A stretch of 28,036 nucleotides of DNA from CAIKOD01 sp035505975 (GTDB lineage Archaea > Halobacteriota > Methanomicrobia > Methanomicrobiales > Methanospirillaceae): NCBI GenBank assembly GCA_035505975.1, contig DATJQJ010000030.1, forward strand, positions 1-28,036, read 5' to 3'. Of the stretch, positions 1 through 8,034 are shown one piece after another (position 1 is the first letter of the stretch; each line of letters begins with the position of its first letter). The notes under the pieces are model-generated. The model searched no databases. It saw nothing but the letters and a program-made list of their open reading frames with translations, and had not been told where the DNA came from. Position numbers and translations under genes: made by a program.

Positions 1-999
1 GATGATCAGCATGTCGTCGACCCTGCCCTGGATCCGCTTCACCCGGGGGTGCGTCCTGCCACAGGCACATGGTGCCTCATCGACTACTGAAATATCGCCG
101 ATCCGGTAACGGATCATGGGCAGTGCTTCTTTCTGGAGCATGGTGACGACGAGTTCCCCTTTCTCACCGGGACCTGCCGCCTCGCCGGATGACGGATCGA
201 GCACTTCCACGAGGGCCAGGTCTGACCATACATGGAACCCGTCCTGCTCGGCGCATTCGAGAAACATCGGCCCTGACAGTTCGCTCGTACCGTAAATATC
301 ATAGGCGCGTATCCCGAGCCATTCCTGTATCCGGGTCCTCATCCGGTCAGTCCAGGGCTCTGCGCCCAGGATGCCGGCCTTCAGGTCAGTGTCGTTTTTG
401 ATGCTGACCCCCATTTTCTCGGCGACCTCTCCCATGTGCAGCAGGTAGGAGGGTGTGCAGCAGATCGCGGTCGCGCGGAGGTCCTGCATAAGTTCGATCT
501 GGCGTTCGGTGTTCCCTACACTGGTTGGCAGCACCGTTGCCCCGATCCTTTCTGCTCCGTAATGCAGGCCAAGCCCACCGGTGAATAAACCGTACCCGTA
601 ACTGACCTGGATCACATCGCCCCTTCCGAGGCCGCAGGAGGTCAGTCCGCGGGCAAGGGATTCGGTCCACTTGTCCAGGTCCTTTTCGGTATATCCAACT
701 ACGGTGGGCTTTCCCGTCGTCCCTGATGAGACATGGTACCTGACCAGGTCCTCGCCCGGTGCCGTAAAGATCCGGTCAGGGTAGTTATCCCGCAGGTCTC
801 GCTTTACCATAAACGGCAGCTTTTTCACATCGTCAAGGGACGTGATATCGTCGGGATGCACTTTCGCTTCTTTCATCCGGTCATGATAAAATGGGGAAAA
901 ACTGTACAGGCGGTAAACGAGAGTTTTCAGGAGGCGGTACTGGAGTTTTTTCAACTCTGCCACCGGCATTTCTTCAATGCGGGGGTTCCACATGACCAT
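1..999 (-). CDS. Phenylacetate-CoA ligase-like AMP-forming ligase, C-terminus cut by window edge
   Basis: This adenylate-forming ligase activates an aryl or acyl acid with ATP and transfers it to CoA. The frame is open from the left edge up to ATG 999-997, giving about 333 residues; an in-frame ATG at 993-991 is an alternative start. Visible family motifs are SSGTTGKPTVVGYT (the nucleotide-phosphate loop), YDIYGTSELSGP, and IRYRIGDI near the C-terminal hinge. The last 90-100 residues are missing. The gene is a paralogue of the upstream ligase, whose TAG stop ends one base before this ATG, so the two are almost certainly translationally coupled. In methanogens such ligases often accompany indolepyruvate:ferredoxin oxidoreductase and serve aryl-acid metabolism; no such partner is visible here. 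The substrate is unknown. Confidence 0.93.
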   Translation of the reverse strand, partial: MVMWNPRIEEMPVAELKKLQYRLLKTLVYRLYSFSPFYHDRMKEAKVHPDDITSLDDVKKLPFMVKRDLRDNYPDRIFTAPGEDLVRYHVSSGTTGKPTVVGYTEKDLDKWTESLARGLTSCGLGRGDVIQVSYGYGLFTGGLGLHYGAERIGATVLPTSVGNTERQIELMQDLRATAICCTPSYLLHMGEVAEKMGVSIKNDTDLKAGILGAEPWTDRMRTRIQEWLGIRAYDIYGTSELSGPMFLECAEQDGFHVWSDLALVEVLDPSSGEAAGPGEKGELVVTMLQKEALPMIRYRIGDISVVDEAPCACGRTHPRVKRIQGRVDDMLII

Positions 1000-2289
1000 C
1001 TATACCGGCCCCCTGCGGTCGAACACTCGTTTTGCCTTTCCTTCGAATCGCGGCAATGTCCCCGGCTCGACAAGTTTTACTGTCGTCCGGAGTTCCAGGA
1101 CATCGCGTAACGCTTTTACCACCCGCTGCCTGACATTCGCGAGGTCCTGCAGCTCCCCACTGAAATGTTCACGGTTCATCTCTACCTCGATTGTCATTTC
1201 ATCCAGATGATTTATTCTGTCGATATACACCATAAACTGGTTTCCTACCTCGGGAAGACCGAGGAGGACATGCTCGATCTGCGAAGGGAATACGTTGATC
1301 CCCCTGATCACCAGCATGTCGTCGCTCCTTCCCGTAATTCTCCCGATTTTCTGCATGCGGCCGCACAGGCACCCGTCCTCCATTTTCATGGTCACGTCGC
1401 CGGTCCGGTACCTGATGAGGGGCATGGCTTCTTTTACGAGCGGCGTTACGACGAGTTCGCCGCGTTCGCCGTCCTGGAGTACCTCGCCGGACGCAGGGTC
1501 AATGATCTCAACCAGGTAATAGTCATGCCATATGTGGAGGCCGTCCCGTTCGGGACATTCGAATGCAACTCCAGGGCCGTAAAGTTCAGACAGGCCGTAT
1601 GAATCGTATGCAGTCACACCGAGTTTATCCTCGAGTTCCTTTCTCATCGCTTCCGACCAGGGTTCGGCACCGAATATCCCTGTCGTAAGCGAGCTGATAT
1701 CTATCCCCGTTTCATCGGCGACTTCGGCGAGATGCATCGCATAGCTCGGGGTGCAATGGATAGCTGTTACCCCGAAATCGTGGATCATCTCGATCTGGCG
1801 TTTCGTATTTCCGGTCGCACCCGGTATAACGGTCATCCCAATTTTCTCTGCCCCATAATGGAAACCGAGCCCGCCGGTAAACATACCATAATTGACCATG
1901 TTCTGGAATATGTCGTTCTGCGTCAGTCCGATCATGGTCATGTTCCGTGCAATGAGTTCTGCCCAGTTATCGAGATCGTTTTTCGTATAACCCACGACGG
2001 TAGGTTTTCCGGTAGTGCCCGACGTCGTATGGATCCTGACGATATCCCGGAGCGGAACGGCAAAAAATCCGAACGGGTATCCTTCACGTAAGTCCTGTTT
2101 GATGGTAAAAGGAAGTTTTTTCACGTCGTCAGGGGACCCGATGTCCCGGAGGGAAATCCCCCTATCAGAAAAGCGTTTTTTATAGAACGGGACATTCTCT
2201 GCATTCCGGAATGTTTCCCTTAACCTTTTTTTCTGTAACTCTTCCAGTTCCTTTCGTGGCAACGTCTCCATCTGCTTATTCCAGAACAT
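1000..2289 (-). CDS. paaK: Phenylacetate-CoA ligase-like AMP-forming ligase
   Basis: The product has 429 residues, the usual full length for PaaK-type ligases (acid + ATP + CoA to acyl-CoA + AMP + PPi). Motifs in order are TSGTTGKPTVVGYT near residue 90, YDSYGLSELYGPG near residue 230, IRYRTGDV near residue 290, and a C-terminal segment GRITGRSDDMLVIRGINVFP that is typical of this group. The ATG at 2289 is preceded by GGTGG at a suitable distance. It heads an operon with the second ligase copy, which starts at the base after this stop. The two proteins are clearly similar along their visible length, so they may differ in substrate or form a heteromer. Assignment to the family is firm; phenylacetate as the true substrate is inferred. 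Confidence 0.93.
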   Translation of the reverse strand: MFWNKQMETLPRKELEELQKKRLRETFRNAENVPFYKKRFSDRGISLRDIGSPDDVKKLPFTIKQDLREGYPFGFFAVPLRDIVRIHTTSGTTGKPTVVGYTKNDLDNWAELIARNMTMIGLTQNDIFQNMVNYGMFTGGLGFHYGAEKIGMTVIPGATGNTKRQIEMIHDFGVTAIHCTPSYAMHLAEVADETGIDISSLTTGIFGAEPWSEAMRKELEDKLGVTAYDSYGLSELYGPGVAFECPERDGLHIWHDYYLVEIIDPASGEVLQDGERGELVVTPLVKEAMPLIRYRTGDVTMKMEDGCLCGRMQKIGRITGRSDDMLVIRGINVFPSQIEHVLLGLPEVGNQFMVYIDRINHLDEMTIEVEMNREHFSGELQDLANVRQRVVKALRDVLELRTTVKLVEPGTLPRFEGKAKRVFDRRGPV

Positions 2290-2638
2290 GCTGTTCCACC
2301 TGTGTCGGGTAGATTAACCGGGAAGTCTCAAACCGTTTCATTCTTAACCTGCTGTCGGATTGAAAAAAATTCTCGTATTTTACTCGTACATAGAGAATAG
2401 TACCCGTCGGTTTATTATTATGATGTCATGAGGTTCCCCTGGACTAATAACGCTCTGTTCTCTGAAATATCGTCTCATATATTAGAGAAATATCCTACAT
2501 AATTTGCCAGATTCTTAAATCGGCTATCATGAGGGGTGTTTTCAGACGCGGTTGGGAAAAAACGATGCCTTAATTTAGAGGAGTCACACTTTTACTACAT
2601 AGAGAGGCAAGGTTTTGTCTTTTTAGGGATGGGATTTT
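2290..2638. other. Intergenic region between divergent ligase operon and cas1
   Basis: No coding potential was seen. The region is AT-rich and must hold the promoters for the leftward ligase operon and the rightward cas1. A near-palindromic stretch around 2475-2490 (TCTCATATATTAGAGA) could be a TATA region or operator. No confident single promoter can be picked. Confidence 0.4.
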
Positions 2639-3568
2639 GTGGATGTACCCTGGCTTGTAGTGGCCGGTTTTGGGGCTCATATAAAATCTACCCGGAACAC
2701 CCTGTTCGTCCAGAGAAACGGAGTGACCGAAGAGTACCCTCTCGACTCCGTACGTCACCTGCTCATCATAGGAGGGCATACCGTTCATACGACAGTGGTG
2801 ACGCACCTGACAAAAGCAGGAGCCTCGATATCGTTTTTCGAAGCCGATGGACGTCCTTCCGGTACTATACGGCCTTTTAACGACCAGGAACAGGCGGAAC
2901 TTTCCCTCATCCAGAAAAGTGTCCCGGGCCACCGTTATGCTGTTACCATTGCGAGAGCATCGATGCAGTCGAAAACGCTCCTGATAGGACAGATCAGCGA
3001 AGAATCGAAGACCGATCTCTTTTATGCAGGAGAGGCTGACCTGTTTACCAACTCTCAGGCCGAACTTGAATACCTTGTAAGGATGAGCGAGATCAGGCGG
3101 ATACATCGGCTTACGAGTGACATGTACTATGAAGTCCTGTCGAGGACCGTGCCGAGGGAACTCAGTTACCGCAGGCGAACCGAACGCCCGTACCGCGACC
3201 CGGTGAATGCAATCCTTGCGTTCGGCTATGCGATGTTGTTCGGCAACGTAATGTTCTCGGTTACCGGGGCGCATCTCGACCCCGAATCGGGCACCCTCAA
3301 CCGGGGCCCCAATGCCCTTATCTACGATATCATGGAGCCGTTCAAGGCCTCGATGATCGATCGGGAAGCAGTCAGGTTCATCAGGGACAGGGTAACTGAG
3401 GAGGACTATGACTGCGGCCCCACGCGGTGTATCCTCTCCGACCCCTGCATGAAAGAGTTGATCGCCTTGTTTCACGGATCGATCAGCCAGGATAAAATCG
3501 ATCACCAGGTAGCTGCGTACCGCGAATCGCTCCTGAATAAGACCGAATACCGGGTCCAACCTGTTTAA
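2639..3568 (+). CDS. cas1: Stand-alone Cas1-family protein with altered catalytic residues
   Basis: The product has 309 residues and reads as a whole Cas1. It has the N-terminal beta domain (LIIGGHTVHTTVVTHL, ISFFEADGRPSG) and the C-terminal helical domain (RPYRDPVNAILAFGYAMLFG, then LIYDIMEPFKASMIDREAVRF). GTG 2639 is preceded by a purine-rich GGGATGGG. By hand alignment, the catalytic Glu position (usually ...GIEG...) is His156, the catalytic His position (usually ...LH) is Asn221, and only the Asp230/Glu233 pair of the DxxE/D metal site is kept. No cas2, effector genes, CRISPR array or PolB (casposon marker) is seen in 28 kb. This fits the 'Cas1-solo' genes described from methanogens. Integrase activity is doubtful, and a DNA-binding or structural role is possible. 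Family call is strong; function unknown. Confidence 0.85.
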   Translation: MDVPWLVVAGFGAHIKSTRNTLFVQRNGVTEEYPLDSVRHLLIIGGHTVHTTVVTHLTKAGASISFFEADGRPSGTIRPFNDQEQAELSLIQKSVPGHRYAVTIARASMQSKTLLIGQISEESKTDLFYAGEADLFTNSQAELEYLVRMSEIRRIHRLTSDMYYEVLSRTVPRELSYRRRTERPYRDPVNAILAFGYAMLFGNVMFSVTGAHLDPESGTLNRGPNALIYDIMEPFKASMIDREAVRFIRDRVTEEDYDCGPTRCILSDPCMKELIALFHGSISQDKIDHQVAAYRESLLNKTEYRVQPV

Positions 3569-3688
3569 TCTGACTGACCTCTTTTGTGTGCGTGTTGTGG
3601 GATAGAAGAGGCAGGTCCCCTTCAACATCTCCTGCAAAATTAACCGACATCCCCCTGAACATTTCTGTCTTTTTCCTGAACCTTTATG

Positions 3689-3714
3689 TATAGCATCATA
3701 CGGTTTATATAAGG
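3689..3714 (+). promoter_or_regulatory. Promoter-like motif, copy 1 of 3
   Basis: The site reads TATAGC, AT, CATAC, GGTTTATATA, AAGG. The end is a good archaeal TATA box. Nearly the same sequence occurs at 7235-7260 (plus) and 12610-12588 (minus). No gene follows on this strand, so the transcript, if any, would be non-coding. Seen by eye; function inferred. Confidence 0.45.
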
Positions 3715-4019
3715 ATTGTACTACTGAACCTTTAACCAAATTTCAACCGATTTTTGGGTCGTTCCGTCAAAAATATTAGTGATTTCTTAAAAAATCATTT
3801 ATAAGATTTTTCCTATGATATTTGGATGGACTCGGCTCTCGCGTCAGGGATTGGGGACCATTCGTTCCAACGTAACTGCCTGGAAGGTGAAGAATAGAAG
3901 ATCTTTCCGGGGGAGATTTCCTTCTGTTGTTTTTTGTAAATTTTGTATTTGTTGACATCCTGTATTTTCACCGTTTTTCATTTGCACTGGTTCTGATGAC
4001 TCGAAATTGAAGACAACCC

Positions 4020-4210
4020 GACGCTCCCGGGGCTCTGCTCCGCCGCTGTAGCGACCCCGGTTGGGATAGTGACTGCACAGGAACCGATTAATTCTCAATT
4101 CAGATCGACCCTCTCCACTGACTATCCTGCTGGGGAGGGACGTGGAGGGGTTGAAACTCCCTCCCGTCGGAGTGACAACTAATTAATAAATGAGGATGTC
4201 AACAAAGCCT
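4020..4210 (+). repeat. Dispersed structured repeat, copy A
   Basis: This copy matches 12156-12311. The shared blocks are GACGCTCCCGGGGCTC, CCGCCGCT, GCGACCCC, GGGATAG, GACTGCACAGG, CTCCCGTC, GTGACAAC and a closing GTCAAC-AAAGCCT. Three small 5' hairpins can be drawn (GGGGC/GCTCC, CGC/GCG, CCC/GGG); their stems hold between copies while loops vary. A longer hairpin lies further 3' (CCCTCTCC with GGGGAGGG, imperfect). This copy is about 35 bases longer than copy B in the middle. It could be a REP-like element, a non-autonomous mobile element or an RNA. Confidence 0.7.
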
Positions 4211-4377
4211 AAATTATTTATTTTAAGACCCTTCCGGACCCTTTAATTAACTCTGGAACCCGTCACTATCAGCCGCTTGTGGGGGAACACAGATTACCAG
4301 TAAAAAAGGCGATTACCATTGATGCCTTGTATTAGGCGGAAGATCAATTCCAGGAGATACCGTTGGTTGTAAAAGGT

Positions 4378-4653
4378 TCATATATTCTGCTTTTTGACGA
4401 TAAATTCATCGAATTCCAAGAGGTCCCTGTCAATGGTCTTCATATCCCTGATGACCGCCCTCGGGCACCCGTAAATCATGGAAATAAATTTATCAAGGAT
4501 GATCTTTTCGGATGTCGCGACCACCCTGACCGAACCGTCGGGCAGGTTCATGACTTCCCCCTTGATATTCAGTTTCTGGGCAATCCTCCTGATGCAACTC
4601 CGGAATCCGACTTTCTGGACCCTGCCCGATATTTGGATCTCAATCGTCTGCAT
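4378..4653 (-). CDS. acyP: Acylphosphatase
   Basis: This small cytosolic enzyme hydrolyses acyl-phosphates such as acetyl phosphate and carbamoyl phosphate. The product has 91 residues, the normal length for the family. The signature GRVQKVGFR at residues 10-18 gives the phosphate-binding loop and the key Arg18, and GEVMNLPDGSV gives the catalytic Asn36. The loop has Lys where most members have Gly (GRVQGVGFR). ATG 4653 sets the standard N-terminus directly before the first beta strand. The gene stands alone, convergent with cas1 and downstream of glmM on the same strand but 413 bases away. Confidence 0.93.
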   Translation of the reverse strand: MQTIEIQISGRVQKVGFRSCIRRIAQKLNIKGEVMNLPDGSVRVVATSEKIILDKFISMIYGCPRAVIRDMKTIDRDLLEFDEFIVKKQNI

Positions 4654-5066
4654 GGCGGTTCAATGCCCCTCGGCGATCGGGATCTCACGGATTTTCCAGG
4701 ACAACGGAAATATCCCCGGAAGACCGGTATTCTTCTGCATGGAAAATAATGCAGACCTGGACTGAGAAAAAAAAGGACTGTTAAGGGTCATGAAAAAATT
4801 TTGTTGTGCGGGAGAATTCAGAAGGGGCTGACTGTCAGCGACGGAAGAGGGATGGACAGGATGAATCGCTCCTCCGTGATGTGGTCCCGTGATCACTCTA
4901 TACAGTCCTTATGTGTGTTACTTGCATGTTACGATAAAAGGAATATTAGGTTTTCGCTTTGGATCACCTGCCCCAGGGAACTGGAAACGGTAAAAACGAC
5001 CAGAATACGATTAGCGAATTAATTCCGCAAAGGATCTCAAAGAAAATTGCTGTTGGTTGGCCACTT
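4654..5066. other. Intergenic region between glmM and acyP
   Basis: Frames here are short and lack family features, so I call no gene. It should hold the acyP promoter and the 3' end of the glmM transcript, but no strong hairpin or TATA box stands out. Confidence 0.4.
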
Positions 5067-6428
5067 TTAAGAGACCGCTTTTATTTTACTCATCAGTTCG
5101 TCGAAAAAGGCAATTGCCTTCATTTTTTCCGGGGATTCCACCATGACTCTCACAAGCGGCTCGGTACCTGAAGGCCTGATCAGTGCCCAGGTGGTGCCGT
5201 TCACCAGTTTCAGCCCGTCGGTCCGATCGACCTCCCACCCGGTATAGGACCTCTCGATCTGTGCCATCATTTCCCCGGCTTTCGAGGTCTTTATTTTCTC
5301 TTTGATGGTATGGAATTTCGGCAAATTGTCGACCATTTCAGAGAGTTTCTTGTCTGACCCGGCGAGGATAGCGACCATCATCGCGGCGGTCATTCCCCCG
5401 TCGCGGCAGAACTGGTGGTCAGGATAAATCAATCCGCCGTTTCCTTCCCCGCCGAAAATCACCGGTTCTCCCTTCCTGATCAGTTCCCGCATGGTCCTTG
5501 CGACATAGATGCTCCCGACCGGGGTGTAAACGACCCTTGACCCGTGGTCCCTGGCAACCGTTTCGACGATCAGGGAGGAGCTGACCGGGGTGACGATGAC
5601 TCCCGTTTTATCCCTGCAGATATAATCGGTCACGAGCGCGAACTCCTGGTCTTCGGTAACGAACCTCCCGTTTTCATCAACGAAAACTGCCCTGTCCGCG
5701 TCCCCGTCATGGGCAATGCCCACAGACGCTCCCGTCGAAACGACGAGGTCTGAAAGCCCCTTCAACCCCTCAATTGAAGGCTCTGGCAGGCGCCCCGGAA
5801 AATGGCCGTCGATCTGGGCATTGATTGAAAATACCCGGCAGCCGATATTCGAGAGGATCTCAGGCGTCGTAATAGAGGCCGCCCCGCATCCCGGGTCGAC
5901 GACGACGGACATACCCTTCCCGATATCATCAGGGAATGCCTTGGAGACCGCCCGGACATAATGGTCTTTCATAGTCAGGGAAGACGACTCCGATCCCACC
6001 TTGTCCCAGGGCTCTATCTCGAATTTTTTTGAGAAAAGTCGTTCTTCGAGGAGCACCGTCTCCTCGTCCCCCATCTCGGTGCCGTCAGGTTCGATGATCT
6101 TTACCCCGTTGTATTCAGGAGGGTTATGGGAGGCCGTGATCATGGCGCCGCCGTCGAAATGTCTCGTGACGAGATATTGCAGGGCGGGCGTTGGAAGGAT
6201 CCCGAGGTCGACCACATCGCACCCGGTCGCCATAAGTCCGGCCCTGACCGCGCTCGACAGGCATTCCCCCGAGGTCCTCGTATCCCTGCCGACTGCGATG
6301 CGTCCTTTCCGCATGGAACCAAGCGCGTAGCCGATGGAGAGCGCAAGTTCCGGGGTCATATCTTTACCGACGATTCCCCGAACGCCGTTTGTACCGAACA
6401 GTTTTTTCTGCAACTTTTCTGATGCCAT
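5067..6428 (-). CDS. glmM: Phosphoglucosamine mutase (alpha-D-phosphohexomutase family)
   Basis: The enzyme interconverts glucosamine-6-phosphate and glucosamine-1-phosphate on the way to UDP-GlcNAc, used for surface glycans. All four family motifs are present in 453 residues. The phosphoserine loop is TASHNPPEYNG with Ser100, the Mg-binding loop is DGDADR near residue 242, the sugar-binding loop is GGEGNGG near residue 327, and the phosphate-binding loop is RPSGTEPLVRV near residue 425. Length and N-terminus (KLFGTNGVRG) match archaeal GlmM/PMM proteins. Some archaeal members also act on phosphomannose or phosphoglucose, so substrate range is not certain. Upstream on its strand, TCAATATATAGATC around 6480-6493 is a likely TATA region. 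Confidence 0.92.
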   Translation of the reverse strand: MASEKLQKKLFGTNGVRGIVGKDMTPELALSIGYALGSMRKGRIAVGRDTRTSGECLSSAVRAGLMATGCDVVDLGILPTPALQYLVTRHFDGGAMITASHNPPEYNGVKIIEPDGTEMGDEETVLLEERLFSKKFEIEPWDKVGSESSSLTMKDHYVRAVSKAFPDDIGKGMSVVVDPGCGAASITTPEILSNIGCRVFSINAQIDGHFPGRLPEPSIEGLKGLSDLVVSTGASVGIAHDGDADRAVFVDENGRFVTEDQEFALVTDYICRDKTGVIVTPVSSSLIVETVARDHGSRVVYTPVGSIYVARTMRELIRKGEPVIFGGEGNGGLIYPDHQFCRDGGMTAAMMVAILAGSDKKLSEMVDNLPKFHTIKEKIKTSKAGEMMAQIERSYTGWEVDRTDGLKLVNGTTWALIRPSGTEPLVRVMVESPEKMKAIAFFDELMSKIKAVS

Positions 6429-6608
6429 ACAGGTAGACCCCGGCTCTTCTGATCCTGCATGTCCGTGCAGGAGAATTCCTGATCTATATATTGAGAATAG
6501 TCAGGGAAATAATTTAGGCCCGGGATCCGGGTTCCTGCAGTCAAACAAGAAATCGACACAGAACGGGAAATAGAAGGATTATGAGATTTCAACCCTGCGG
6601 ATGACCGT

Positions 6609-7151
6609 TTATTGCGATATCAGTTCGTCATTTTCTGCCTTTTCAGCAGCAGCACGTTTCTCGAGCATATCGCGGGCGGCCTCGCCGACACTTCTCATCA
6701 CTTTGGTGATCCGGTCCTCGATATCGATCTCTTCGTCGATGTCGAGCGACGTCCCCTCGATCTCAAGGAGGAACCGGGCCACTTCGCTTGCCTCGAAGAG
6801 CATGTCGTCCAGCTCGTCGGTGGTGAAGAACCCGCACATGGCACCATAGAAGAATGTTGCTCCGGCCTTGTTCACCTTTTTCTTAAAGGAATTGCGTGCC
6901 TGGTTGACTGCCTGCGGCGTGTAGGCCTCCTGCATGAAGGGACAGAGTTCGGGGAGATGCATGCCGATGAACGTCATCTCGGCCCCGCTCCGGGTCCTGA
7001 AATCGGTGCAGAGCCTGGCGAGCGCCCATTCACGGGCTGTGATATACGTCCTTTTACGCAGGAACTCGTTCACCCTGCGGTAGGTCGCCCCGTCTACCTT
7101 CTTAAACTTGGCATATTTGTTGATCTCGGACTTTTGCACGGGTTCTTCCAT
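6609..7151 (-). CDS. DUF5806 family protein
   Basis: This 180-residue soluble protein is conserved in methanogens and haloarchaea; its function is unknown. The conserved core runs from about residue 12 to 125, including YRRVNEFLRKRTYITAREWALARLC, then LPELCPFM, YTPQAVNQAR and a Gly/Phe-rich FYGAMCGFF; the C-terminal third is acidic and helical (quoted here only as motifs). No membrane segment or signal peptide is present. A TATA box at 7186-7176 sits about 25 bases before ATG 7151, so the transcript is probably leaderless, which supports this start. The opposite strand has an equally long open frame, but only this one has family similarity. The family name is from memory. Confidence 0.82.
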   Translation of the reverse strand: MEEPVQKSEINKYAKFKKVDGATYRRVNEFLRKRTYITAREWALARLCTDFRTRSGAEMTFIGMHLPELCPFMQEAYTPQAVNQARNSFKKKVNKAGATFFYGAMCGFFTTDELDDMLFEASEVARFLLEIEGTSLDIDEEIDIEDRITKVMRSVGEAARDMLEKRAAAEKAENDELISQ

Positions 7152-7175
7152 TAATAATCAGGTGGCACCACCGGG

Positions 7176-7186
7176 TTATTATAAGG
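7176..7186 (-). promoter_or_regulatory. TATA box of the DUF5806 gene
   Basis: On the minus strand the sequence reads CCTTATAATAA. Its distance to ATG 7151 places transcription start at or next to the A of the start codon, as for a leaderless archaeal mRNA. Confidence 0.55.
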
Positions 7187-7234
7187 TTTGCCTGTTTTGG
7201 GGGGGATTTTTGGTAAAAATCACACCCTTTACGG

Positions 7235-7260
7235 TATAGCGACATATGGTTTATATACAA
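7235..7260 (+). promoter_or_regulatory. Promoter-like motif, copy 2 of 3
   Basis: The site reads TATAGC, GA, CATAT, GGTTTATATA, CAA, almost identical to 3689-3714. The TATA part would start a transcript near 7285, leaving a leader of about 260 bases before the gene at 7548. Confidence 0.45.
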
Positions 7261-7547
7261 AATCGGATAAGAAAGGATAAAATTGATAAATTTTTAAAAA
7301 TTTCGATTATTTTTAAAATCCGCGCTGTTTTTGAATAATAAAATAAGACCAATTCTTTGAGATTTGAGGATCGGGCGACCATTTTTTTGGAAATATTGAA
7401 GAGAATAATGCTGAAAGAACCAGGAGCATAGTATACTATTTCCTCATTGATCTGAAGATCGGACCTGCCGTCATCTTCAGGAACTGGCCGATTACGTTGA
7501 TTTATCACTGACCTTGACGCAAGGATGATGTAACGGGGGGATATTTT

Positions 7548-8021
7548 GTGACAGAAAGAAAACACACCTCTACTACGATATTTATTATCCTGATTTTCCT
7601 CGGATTTTCGATAATTCCCGCTGCTTCGGCGAGTCCGGTTATCACAAACGGCATTTCAGCGGAGTTACCGACTGGAAAAATGCTCATAACGCCGACCAAT
7701 CTGATACCATTTCAGGTTCCCACTTGGTATTCATCGAATGCCTTAACAGCTAAAAGTAACCCACTCCCATACAGCGATAATACCCGTGCATGCGGGTTTG
7801 GGAATTGCAATTCGGATTCGTTCTTAAGGGACAATTCCGAAAATGATGTAATAACGCTTAATGTCACACCCTATTACCCACCAAAATTCTGGAATTACCC
7901 GCCACCTGGATATATGCCCTTGGTCCCTCACACGGATCCCGCCATTTATTACTCGGAGACGTCCTCGGCCGCCGGGATGACGAGTGGATTTGACAAGGGA
8001 CTGGGATTTTTATTTAGGTAA
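7548..8021 (+). CDS. Secreted protein of unknown function, shares C-terminal motif with the 21-22 kb family
   Basis: I do not recognise this 157-residue protein. Residues 1-28 form a clear signal peptide (TTIFIILIFLGFSII, cleavage near AASAS). The mature part is rich in Pro, Tyr and Asn, with two cysteines in CGFGNC. The end, YYSETSSAAGMTSGFDKG, matches the C-terminal motif YSETSSASGLISQFSKSM of the secreted protein at 21082-22068, so both may share a surface or processing role. The start is GTG 7548. A second secreted-protein gene begins 13 bases after this stop. The DNA is more AT-rich than flanking housekeeping genes, which suggests foreign or fast-evolving sequence. Confidence 0.65.
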   Translation: MTERKHTSTTIFIILIFLGFSIIPAASASPVITNGISAELPTGKMLITPTNLIPFQVPTWYSSNALTAKSNPLPYSDNTRACGFGNCNSDSFLRDNSENDVITLNVTPYYPPKFWNYPPPGYMPLVPHTDPAIYYSETSSAAGMTSGFDKGLGFLFR

Positions 8022-8034
8022 AAAAGGGAAGCCG

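Larger units (their letters stand above)
3569..4377. other. Non-coding region after cas1
   Basis: About 0.8 kb lies between convergent genes. I see no believable reading frame. It holds a promoter-like motif at 3689-3714 on the plus strand and copy A of a structured repeat at 4020-4210. The rest is AT-rich. A promoter pointing into a gene-free region followed by a structured repeat could mean a non-coding transcript. Confidence 0.5.
7152..7547. other. AT-rich intergenic region at the edge of the accessory block
   Basis: No gene is seen. Base composition drops sharply to AT-rich here, marking the start of the 7.2-10.5 kb block. It includes the DUF5806 promoter and the second copy of the promoter-like motif (7235-7260), about 290 bases before the first secreted-protein gene. 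Confidence 0.45.

Noticed and set aside
2570..3739. A 389-codon frame antisense to cas1
   Set aside because: It is longer than cas1 but shows no family motifs, and the plus-strand frame has clear Cas1 features; it is a composition shadow.
2639..4210. Casposon (Cas1-driven transposon)
   Set aside because: No PolB, no terminal inverted repeats and no target duplication were found around this Cas1.
6612..7154. A 180-codon plus-strand frame over the DUF5806 gene
   Set aside because: It mirrors the real gene; only the minus-strand protein has conserved motifs and a well-placed TATA box.
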